Source: Lingula anatina (lineage: Eukaryota > Brachiopoda > Lingulata > Lingulida > Lingulidae). Taken from it: a DNA stretch of 64,000 bases. The stretch spans positions 684,394 to 748,393 of the forward strand of contig NW_019775569.1 of assembly GCF_001039355.2 (NCBI RefSeq), written 5' to 3'. Position 1 is the stretch's first letter; each line of letters starts with the position of its first letter. Below the pieces are notes generated by a model. It had not been told where the DNA came from and made no database searches. It saw only the letters and a list, made by a program, of their open reading frames with translations. Shown here piece by piece: positions 35,242-45,700 of this stretch. The position numbers and the translations under genes were made by a program.

Positions 35242-38200
35242 TTATCCCAAGAAATTAGCTGAAAGGAGATTTGATGAAAACTGGCGAATTGATGATTTGC
35301 TCAGAGTCTCGTAGTAACTTTGTTTCACCACATAGGAAGGGCTGATATCACATACTCGGGTCACGCCTGAAATTTAGAATGACATTCAAGAGACAATATT
35401 ACTGAAAAGAAACAAATTATGTTCCTTTTTCTCGAATCAATCATATATTTAACGGTAAGTAAAATTAAGAAGGATTCATTTAGGTAATGACACGCACACG
35501 ATTTACGCATCCAGTTACAAAAAAAAAAAAAAGAGAGCACAATGTACTGCAGTAGTTTTACCTGTGAGAGCCATGGTACTTTCTAGTTCGTTAGTCAAAA
35601 TGTCAAGCACGTCTTGAACACCCTGGGAGCCATTAGTGGCGAGACCATAGATAGCAGGACGACCGATGAAAACTGCTTTGGCTCCTTGAATAGAGACAAA
35701 AATGCATATCGTTACACATCCTACACATATACTCTATGTTTTGTACACGTAATTCAATTTTTGTTCATCTCAAACATATTTTTAGAGCAGTTCTTTTTTT
35801 TTCGGATTAGCTGAAACTTATGGACTTTGTATAACTCCATTCTTCACCTAACTAGACTAAAGATCTGATCCATTCCATCCATTCTGCGCCCTAGGGTTGC
35901 TACATTGTAAGACAATCTATGAATATATACTCACCTGGCAAAAAAAGTGTCACCCCTACCGCGATTGTGTACATTGCTAAAAGGGTATTGTAAATGTGAT
36001 GGTAGTTTTAGTTTTACTATTACACAAGAATAAAGCAATCGTGCATGCGAACTGGGGATATGAGTAACAGAACAATGACATTCCTAGCGTAACCATTGAA
36101 ATACTCTAACATCAATTTTTTTTTCAATATGCAGCTTCTCAGTTAGAAGGATACCTTTTTACCAAGCGGTTGACATAGGAGGGAGTTTTGATCCGCCGAA
36201 TTGTCAGAAGGTTGGGTTCTTCCATGAGATCCATTCAGAGGGTAAGGCAACATCATAACCGAAAAGGCACATGGGCAGATAAAAGCAGGTTGGGCGTTGT
36301 CAGAATTTATGGACGCGTAAGGCTTTCTGGAACAGCTGGTAATAAGTATATTCCCAAATTTCTGTCTCTGGTCGACAGGACGCATCCCACATAAGTCATG
36401 CAGGTGGTGTATCGGCCACTATGATGGAGATGAGCTCGCATTGGTCACCTATTTATGTCTTAGCATGAAGCTGCTTCTCCACGTACAGCCCATGCAAACC
36501 AGATCCAGACCCCCCAAAGGCCAGCTCAATCCCTAGATCAGAATATCACTAAGAATGTGTAGGATATCCTCAGAAATCGATAACGGAGAGATAAGAATGC
36601 AAATAAAAACGATATCATACTATCTTTGAACTGTATGTGGAACGCCATCACTGCGCAAACGTTACAGAACTTTTAAACTCCACACACAGACGCGCCAAGT
36701 ACACCCTTAAATCCAGAAGGTACTGCACAAAATACGAAAATGTGGGTTTGGATTTTTTTATTATGGTCATTTTATTCAAATGGTTGTACAATCAGAAAAA
36801 AAAAATTTGCATTAAAAATCCATAAAGACGTTGGATAAAGAACAATAGTTCGTGACATGATTTTCTGTAGCCTATGTAGCATTGCGTTCAGGGTGACACT
36901 TTTTTGTAGGGGAGTCTATTTCGATAACATAGTGAAATAAAGCCCAGCTTCTCATAATCGCTATATTGACCATACCGTTTTTCCTGTCACCTACCTAGAG
37001 CTAGCGCCGTGTAAACGTCCCTTCCGTTCCGAATTCCTCCGTCTAGGTAAACCTCACATCGCCCCCTAACGGCACGCACCACATCCCAGAGCGCATTGAT
37101 AGTGGCTGCACTACCATCAAGTGTACTGCAATAATATTATTAATTTTGGTGAAATCAAATGAACCGTTTGGGTGGGGCCCTTGCAATTTATCTTTAACAC
37201 GTTTTAAATTATTAATCAGAGAAATATAATTAATACAGTCTGTGTATTACTTACCGGCCACCGTGGTTGGATACATACACGCCATCAACACCATGGCGCA
37301 CCGCAAGTTCGGCGTCCTCTGGGGTTAAAATTCCCTTGAGAATGATTGGAAGACGTGTCACGTTTTTCAACCAATCAACATCGTCCCATGTGACTGTGTT
37401 GATTTGATCATCAGCGTCGTCTACGGTGCCACCAATCACAGGTCTGGGAAGGTTGACATAGTCGAACGAGGCGGGGAATTCGAATTCACCTCGTAAAGAA
37501 GAGTAAGATATCCGTCTGAAGGCTACATCATCTATGGTTAGCACTATGGCCTGGTAACCTACAATGCATGCAAAAAGTTTAACCTACTTTTTAGGAGTGA
37601 TGTTTTGTAATATTAAATAGGAATGAGTTGTCCACAAATAAAATTGTCCAGTTCTACTTTTAAAATCATCAATTCATCAATTACGAAAGAAAAAAGGCAT
37701 TTGATTCACAACTTCAGCAGCTGCAAAAGTTTCCATGCAAGTCTTCCTGTGATAAAGAATGCTTTTTATCTCTACTTTTTACCAGCTGCTTCAACCCTCC
37801 TAATGTGCCTCAGCATGTCGCTCCTTGGCTTCACCATGTACGCCTGCATCCAACGATGTCCGTTTGGAACCGCCCTGTCCACCTCCTCCAACGGTGTGCC
37901 CGTATCCTGAGAGAGGATCATTAGGGCGTTTTTGGCAGCGGCACCCGATGCTGTGGCTATCACTCCTTCTGGATGGAACCATTTATGAAAAGCAGTCGGG
38001 GAAATGCCTGGAAAGAAAATGCCATTTGAATTGTTCATACAAGTACCTTCATGAGGTATATGTTCAATTCGGCGTACAATGAACACAGTGAAGTAAGCTT
38101 TGACACCAAAGACTGTATACGTTTTCTTTATGTCTCCTTGATCTAAACCGACTTAAATAATATGGCATACCAATTAAAGGAAAAGGACAAACTCAAGTAT

Positions 38201-38951
38201 ATTGTTCGAAATTTGGCCGATGGCGACCGCATTTATCGAAGGTCCCTCTGATAAAAGAATTGAAGTTGTTTTAGTGATAAACATTGAATAATGTTGAGTA
38301 ATGATATTAACGTAATACTTAATCTACAGTTAATGTTATTTTCAAACAAATAGTGCACACAATTCAATTTGTGGTGTTTCAAAGAGGCAAGCCAAAAGAC
38401 ATGTAAGCCAGAAGTTGTGCAAGCCAAAAGTTCTGCAAGCCAAAAGTAAATCAATTGTGCAGTACAGGCGCAGAGCCAAACTTGCTTATCAAAATTCAGC
38501 ATAAATTCAAGAACACTGTGTAGTGACACAAACTTACAGCCAATATAAAACCCACCTATTGGGATATCTACTGCTTGTCCTTGAACAGTTGTACTTGTAT
38601 CAATATGACTCACATCTCGCAAATGCCTTGGCCGTAGACGAAATGTCTTGAAAGCATCAATATTCTCGTCGTGAGTCTGGCCACGGGTGAAAACGCTTTC
38701 AATGTACTTGTACGCGTGTGGATGAAGGTTATCTTTTGCGCATTCTTTGAAGTCTTGCACGTTAACGAAGCGGCGGCTTACCTAAGGGGAAAGATACCAC
38801 TGGCTATATTTCTCTCTGACGCACCATATTTTCTATTTCTATTTGAAATTACATAGCCTTTCTATTCATACCCTTTTTAATAGCATGCACTTACACTGCA
38901 GACAGTAACAGTCGCCGTCATCAGTGCAATCAATACCACGAAGGTACCCAT
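35242..38951 (-). CDS. FMN-dependent 2-hydroxyacid oxidase with signal peptide, copy 2
   Basis: Exons, in minus-strand order: 38895-38951, 38556-38781, 37783-38007, 37255-37558, 36995-37125, 35562-35684 and 35242-35366 (TAA); 1191 nt, 396 residues. It is a tandem duplicate of copy 1 with identical exon borders and phases. Exon 4 is 12 nt longer (extra residues near SLRGEF, in the variable loop after the active-site Asp). The last exon has seven extra codons and ends LLSANFLG. The catalytic Tyr, Asp, Lys (ILKG) and His/Arg (SNHGGR) residues are all present, and Thr again follows the Arg. The signal peptide is nearly identical. Intron 5 is enlarged by a Tc1-like insertion. Both copies look functional. 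Confidence 0.9.
35930..36914 (+). pseudogene. Decayed Tc1/mariner-like transposon with transposase relic
   Basis: It lies in intron 5 of oxidase copy 2. The terminal repeats (CTCACCTGGCAAAAAAAGTG, and GGTGACACTTTTTTGTAGGG at the right) match the element at 16670. Broken plus-strand frames recall Tc1 transposase. Near 36188-36300 there is a helix-turn-helix part ([18 protein letters not shown]) and its R-S/L-G hinge. Near 36637-36760 the C-terminal part reads [13 protein letters not shown] ... YCTKY, where active copies have LI-SM-RR ... GG-T-Y. Stops and frameshifts separate them. It is not functional. Confidence 0.75.
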
Positions 38952-39038
38952 GGCGGAATACATTCACGAGACTCGTTGTGTTAGTCTGAAGAAATATGAA
39001 GACGTCCAAAAGTGAGAGACAAGAACCCTTGGTCTTAT

Positions 39039-39047
39039 CTTATATAG
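39039..39047 (-). promoter_or_regulatory. TATA box of oxidase copy 2
   Basis: CTATATAAG on the minus strand, about 90 bases before the ATG at 38951. It is identical to the copy 1 motif. Confidence 0.6.
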
Positions 39048-39395
39048 TACCCTTGTAGGAGCCTTGACTCGACCTTGTGACAAAAAAGATGCTTTTGTTT
39101 ATCGACAAAAGACATTTACTCGCTAAATAAAATACCCTAAATAGACAATGGTCTCCTTGTCCTTATAGCCATCGTAACCCCTATTCTGTAGAATGCATGG
39201 ACTGCCACTGCACATACGATCAGACGTTAAAATGGACATAAAAATTTTATAACAAAATTTAACACTCATTCTTGAAATCATTATTTTGATCAATTTAAAC
39301 ATAATTTCGTTGCAATCGACTTTTAAAAGACATTGAATTTGAGAAAACGTCGAAAATTTAAATGATAACCTATTTTCAGTCTACCTTCACTAAAG

Positions 39396-39605
39396 CCCCC
39401 TTTACACTGGATGGCGTCCTTTCTGCGTCCAACAGTACGGCCCTATTTGAGAGTTAAGAAATTATAATATTTTACGTGCCGACAACTGGCCGATCATTGA
39501 GCATTCATTCTGATACAAAATCAATGCTCGTGTCTCTGTATTAAGACCACAGCGATGCCAAATTTCATGGTCGCAGAAAGGACGCCGTCCAGTGTAAAGG
39601 GGGTA
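39396..39605. mobile_element. MITE with CCCCCTTTACACTGGA ends and TAA target duplication
   Basis: The 210-bp element has inverted ends (CCCCCTTTACACTGGATGGC and the matching right arm ending CAGTGTAAAGGGGG). The equivalent place in copy 1's flank (CACTAAGCATTTC near 33346) is uninterrupted, and comparison gives a TAA duplication, as made by PIF/Harbinger-type elements. Confidence 0.75.
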
Positions 39606-39794
39606 TAAGCATTTCTCTTAATTACAGGTAACTTTGGATGGCATGTATTATTATTGTTCAAAGCGCTGAGGCGTGCAAGGAGTTTGAAAGAACTTTCATA
39701 TAATTATTTAGTTTTTTGATTCTATGGTTATGGTTTATGTGATAGGGTAATTTGCAACAGGATAGGGGATATTTTGTTGGTGACATGTACTTAC

Positions 39795-39851
39795 ACCGCT
39801 GAGAGAACGAGTTGCTGTCATCAATGCAATCAGAACCAGCAAGGCACCCAT
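39795..39851 (-). pseudogene. Orphan first exon of a third hydroxyacid oxidase copy
   Basis: ATG plus 18 codons ([19 protein letters not shown]) followed by GTAAGT. It has the same length and phase as the oxidase first exons and the same leader context (TGTATTCC-CCATGG). No further oxidase exon lies between it and copy 2 (exon 1 at 38951). Its upstream TATA position reads CATGCAAG instead of TATATAAG. It is either the relic of a deleted third gene or an alternative first exon for copy 2. The decayed TATA favours a relic. Confidence 0.65.
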
Positions 39852-40262
39852 GGTGGAATACATAAGACTGGTTCAGTGGCTGTCTGCAGAAGAATGAAGA
39901 CGCCCAAAAGATAGACAACCCTTAATCTCATCTTGCATGGTATTCACGTACATGTACGAGCCATTATACGACCTTTTGGGGCGTATCTGTTTACCACAAG
40001 AAGCCATTTACTCATCCTATGTGCACTTTTGATTTAAAGGTTAACCCGAAAATGCAAATCGGAACAGCAAAGGGGACATACATATGTATCAGGTTAGAAA
40101 GATGCACATTTTAGTGTGTGTGTGTGTGTGTGTGTATGTGTGTTGGTGGTTGTTACATGTACCATTCACAGAAAACGTCAAGAACAAAACCTGAAGAGAT
40201 TTTGAGTGCATGGGAATCTGTCAGTGCATTTTGATTCAGTCCAAGAAGAGCATGTGTATCCA

Positions 40263-40298
<36 letters not shown>

Positions 40299-40468
40299 GC
40301 AGAGGAAAATCCATGATCATGCCATTTGAGGAGAGATAGGGCTCTAGAAGATCACGAATCCTGAGCAGTGGGCAATTTTAACATGGACATGTACTAGCAT
40401 ATCCCGTCAATGACCTGTGCAAATATGTGAAACTAGCTCATTGATTTGGTCCGCTGCTTCACGTTGCT

Positions 40469-40501
<33 letters not shown>

Positions 40502-41314
40502 ACAGTGCTGCAAGGCAAAAAGCAACATTAGACTTATTACAATGATTTAACTGTTTTTGTAGGCAACTGCTGAGTGGACAATGAGGCCCTTGCGTGTAAA
40601 GGCAAACTACTTCTAACTCGATGCTCACCTTTTTTCGCCAGATTTTCAAAAAGATAAAACATGATGGATAGACTGATGCTATGTCCAAGTGTTAGAATAT
40701 GTTCAATCTTAGTCTGAGACAATGTTTATTTATAACCTTTTTTGTGACTTTGAATTGCGCAATCCACGCATTGCACGGGCATTGTACGGGCATTGCTCAG
40801 TGGACTGGTATCGAGTAACAACACAAGGCAATCCTACGATTTTGAAGCTTTACTTTCCAGTTCAATCCTCCATATCTTTTCATAAGCAATGCATTTTCTC
40901 TTTGAAATCCTCTATGAGCCTACTTTTTTAATTTAGAGCCTTTTGGACTTAGTATAAAAACATGTTTTATTGTCCTTTGAAGCATGCTTTATTTTCTTCT
41001 TTCTGGATGGGAAAAAGCTGCTTGCGCCATTCCTTTTGAAATGAAAAGGGGGGGGGGCATGCGGCGTTATTGTGCACTGAAATACAATAGATGAACTGTC
41101 TTTACACATATCTATATATTAATTGTGACATTGTTTATCATGCGTAAAACGATTTTAAGGTGAAAAATATTATAATGCGTCTCAAGCATAAAATATGTAA
41201 AGATCAAAATCGCATTTAAAAGTCTGGTATCTAAGCCATGCATACTTCAAAGCTTTTAAGGTATTCCAATTTAGAATACAGTCCAGTCGTTATAAAGAAG
41301 CAAAAAGTGATTAA

Positions 41315-41640
41315 AGGTATAATAACTGTTCGTTTTGGCCAAAAAATGAATTTTCCCGGAGTAAACAACAATTTTCCCATACTTACCAATGGTTAATGAA
41401 CCCATTTCTACATTCAAAATTACTCCGTTTTTTTTCTAAAAAGTTTTTTTTTTGTAATAATCTCTTAAGAGATTATAACGAGTATAGTCATCTAAGGAGG
41501 TCCCGTGGTCCGATGACAAGCTCAGATATCAGAATAATAGTTATAACTGCCGTTTTGTGGTAAAACAGAATATATTATATGAGTTGTTTACAATATTTTT
41601 ATTGTGAAATATAGATCTCATACAAAGAGTTATTATCCCT
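41315..41640 (-). mobile_element. TTAA-flanked MITE, copy 1
   Basis: TTAA on both sides (41311-41314 and 41641-41644) and inverted ends AGGTATAATAACTGTTCG and, at the other end on the opposite strand, AGGGATAATAACTCTTTGTA. The inside (CCAATGGTTAATGAACCCAT, CTCTTAAGAGATTATAAC) matches the copies at 52187 and 63359 in reverse orientation. TTAA duplication is typical of piggyBac-type transposition. Confidence 0.75.
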
Positions 41641-42784
41641 TTAACGATTGTAACTTTTTTGAAGAAAAAAAATTACGGACTAGCCAACAAAGCATTTTTG
41701 GTGGAGCAAGTGCTCAGTAGGACTTAGCTCGAGAGACCACTTTTCCAAAATGTCCGCCAAAATAATATGATTAATCAAAAGAGACACGATACAGTTTCGA
41801 GTATAGCTTTTGTGTGATGCCTGCAGTCGCAAATGCTGTCTTTGCGATACGCCAAACTTACTTTTAAAAAATAATTGTGATCACTTTTAAGACGATTACA
41901 TTTAAATTGACTTTCACTATTCCCTTAACTTTTACATATATTTAATTTAGAAAACGTGGAAATTCTAAACAATCTAATCGACATACACTAAATATACTCC
42001 ACCTCCAAAAAGTGTCACCCCTAATGGACTTGTAAAAGACGCAGATGATGAATGGGAGTGGTGCAAAGAGAATATTTAAACAGGAAAATGTTGATCCCAA
42101 ACAGGGTTGATTATGACATTACTGAAATGGCTCAGGAGTTGTAAAACAAGCCAGTCTTTAGCAATACTTTTCTTGTACTTGCAAAAGCTTTCAAAAGCCA
42201 CCCATTTGTCATTCGTTAAATGATTATTTCCAAATTGAACATTGGAACATTATGACTATTATTCTAAAATACATTTATACAACAAAAGCAACATTATCAA
42301 TAAGGAAATATATTCTTATTTAATACATAAATCATATACAACACCTTTTATAGGGTTGTACATTAGGACGGATCAATACAGTGATATATCTTTCTCAGCA
42401 CACAGCTTTATGACAAATAATTGCCACAATTCTATAAAATAAATGCATCTACTCATATTCTCTCCATTCAGGTAAATATTAAAATAAATTACAAGTCTAA
42501 AGGTATCTCAACAAAAAATTATAAAATAAATAATAATAAATAAATAAAAGAACAAAGACGATGTCCACACCACTTAAGTTTTGTCCTTCAAACATATCTC
42601 CCATGACAAAAGTGTCTTTTTCCGTTGCCTTAGTTATCTGTATTCCTCTTTCAAACTTTATAACTTAACAGAGTGCAAAACTTTACATTATGTGTCCATG
42701 GGGACAGTGAGAGTAATTGAGTTCTGAGCCTTGCCATATTTACTTAAATCTGGGAATGTAAAGTTCATGCATTATCAAGGTATC

Positions 42785-45700
42785 TCACACCCGTAAGCTC
42801 TGTCTTGCTTTGTCTAAGATATCTTTCCTAATCTTGGGGTAATCAGGGTGGGTCTTCAGTACCTGGAGGAAGAAAAGGCACAAATGCAGTAAAAAAAATG
42901 TCCTAATATTCCCTATTCCACCTGCCCACAGCAAGGGCTGAACTCTCTCTCTCTCTCTCTGATATATTGCATTATTTTGCTTTATAACAGAAAAGAAATG
43001 GCTAATGCTTTAGATGGATAGCAACTTTATATAAGTGGTCTAGCATGTTTTTCTTTTTCTTTTTTTTTGTCTAGGTTGTAGCAGACCAAACTTTATCATT
43101 ATTTGGTGAAACAGGCCCCAGGAAAATAATTATCTTTAACCCAAATTCCCAGATAAAATCTAAGACTATTAATTTGAAAGTACTTACATGGTGACAAATA
43201 TCAATAGCATCTACAAATCTTCTTGCCTTCATGTAATTGAAAGCCAATTTGTAACCTGCAAAAGGGAATCACTTATAATAAGCATGTATATTTTAATAAT
43301 AACCAATTAATCATTTCATGAAATTCAAAGACAAAAGCTGTGCCACTCAATCATGTGAGAAAAACCGCTTGTCTCTTTATCATTATTGGAAAGATTAAAA
43401 TGACTGAAGAAGGAGAGTTCAGAATGTATTTTACATATTTTTCAGCTGGTATTTGTGCCCAGTCTCAAAAAGTGGCTGTCCCCCACCCAAATACAAATAC
43501 TAATTAAGCCTTTGAGTGTCAGAACAACAAGACTGTCTTCCCAAACCTGAATCTTCATATAGCACAGAAAGGTTTGTTCTCTGCAACCTTTTATTGAAAC
43601 CTAAATGACTTAGGGCATAAAGAGAGTACTTGTGACACTAAAAACTTCCAGAAAGGTGTTCCAACTTACCTATGACAGGGCTGTTTTTGTTGCCATATTT
43701 CCAGGCATTCTCGTAGTTCTTGGCAGCGTCCCTGTATGACTGTTCTCTTTCCATGATGAAACCCATGTATTCATAGGCCTTGCAGCATGACTAGCAGAGG
43801 GATGAAGATCTTTAGTGAGCAATTTTATAATGTTACATAAAGTACTGTTAAACTACATTCAGTTTACATACTGAAACTAAATCTAGAAAGAAGGATTTCA
43901 TCTGAAATCAAATTCTAAATGTTAACTGAAAATATAATTTTATTCAACTCTAACATGTTTTTTTTTTTCTTTTCTTTTTTTTTTTTGTGAATATGCAAGT
44001 ACATAAATGAATGGCTGAATATAATAATACTAAAAAAAAAACACAAAATAGTTGTTATAATAATTAGTGAAATAAAGGAAATATAATAAAAAAATATTCA
44101 ATACACTTTTCCATACAAAAAGTAATTTTTTACCTTGTTTGCTGCCAAACATTTCCTGAGCAGTTCTGTGGCCATATCATACTTCCCATTCTGTATGTAA
44201 ATATCTGCCAACAGCAGCCAGCACTTCTCCAAGTCCTCTGCATCCTGGAACAGGTATCACATTATACACTGGATAAACTATACATATTACCCAAGTAAAA
44301 TGCGAATATATGCATTACAGGGGCGAATCTTGGATTTTTTGAAGTGGTGGTCCACAGATACGGCTGAATGGCCCCAAAAATTTTTGCTATTTTAGAGGGC
44401 GAAGAGTGCCATTTGGTACAGTTTAGAACTATGATTCAGCTAATCAAAATTCTAATTCAGCTAATCAAAATTCTAATTTCAAAAGGGGACCATTGGGAGG
44501 ACCAGGACCCCCCCCCCCCCCCCNNNNNNNNNNNNNNNNNNNNNNNNNNNNNNNNNNNNNNNNNNNNNNNNNNNNNNNNNNNNNNNNNNNNNNNNNNNNN
44601 NNNNNNNNNNNNNNNNNNNNNNNNNNNNNNNNNNNNNNNNNNNNNNNNNNNNNNNNNNNNNNNNNNNNNNNNNNNNNNNNNNNNNNNNNNNNNNNNNNNN
44701 NNNNNNNNNNNNNNNNNNNNNNNNNNNNNNNNNNNNNNNNNNNNNCCCCCCCCCCCCCCCCCGACAGACCCCTAAATCCACCACTGCAATACATACAGTG
44801 CACAACTGGAGCCATTCCATAGTTTTCCTGGCTCTCAGACTCCTGGGACATCCAACACAACCTGTGTCACACCTACAACAATCAGCTCCACTATAGCCAA
44901 TTAATCAATACTCCTATGTATGAGATGCCTCTAATTAGTAATTTATCCAGTGACATTTAACACAATCAGTGTCACACCTACTTGTAACATTATCAACATG
45001 TAGGTCAACCAACAAAGTCATCTACCAGATTACACTAGACTACATATTTCCTGTCAAATGGAAAAAAAAAACAGTTGTAAAAAGGGGGTTATTAAAACTC
45101 TCTATATTACTGACTGCAGGTTAGGTATTCATATGATGAATACAGGCAATGACTTATAAACTGACTGCATTAAGATTCAACAGTCATTACATTAACTGAC
45201 GCTATGTATGATATTAAAACAGGTCAGGCACATGTCATGAATAATGACAATGAGTTTTGAACCGAGGGTCACCAATATTTTTGTCTGACAGTAACTTCAA
45301 CTGACACAACTGGGTCATCAAAAAAGCAGGCTTGGTGTGCACTTTATCATCAGTTCTACTCACAACCCCAGTTTCATCATAGTATCCTTCATGCCAACAC
45401 ATGTTATATTACCATCTCAATACTATCATAACCCAAGTGAATAGGGTCCATAAATTATCATGAGTGGTCTAATCTATGCTTTTAGTTCCTATGGATACTT
45501 ATAATATTTACAATATATTTGACATGTGAAACCCTCAAGTATTTCATTCTAGATGTAAACAGAGCAGATTTAGAAGAGCACTTGACCCAGCTAATGTGAC
45601 AAATATGCAAAACTGATAGCCTGAGATGAGCTCCTCATGTAAAGGATGTAACATTAGGACGTGTCAATACTAAACACAAGATGTTATATACTTATCTGGA

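Larger units (their letters stand above)
38952..42784. other. Intergenic, repeat-rich
   Basis: Apart from the orphan exon and two MITEs it holds (TG)n at about 40113-40142, (ATT)n at 40266-40300, a T run at 40471-40500 and sequence shared with the flank of copy 1. A single Tc1-type end (CTCCACCTCCAAAAAGTGTC) occurs at about 41997. No gene is seen. Confidence 0.6.

Noticed and set aside
44368-44860. Several ORFs over 100 codons
   Set aside because: They exist only because Ns are read through between proline/glycine-coding C and G runs.
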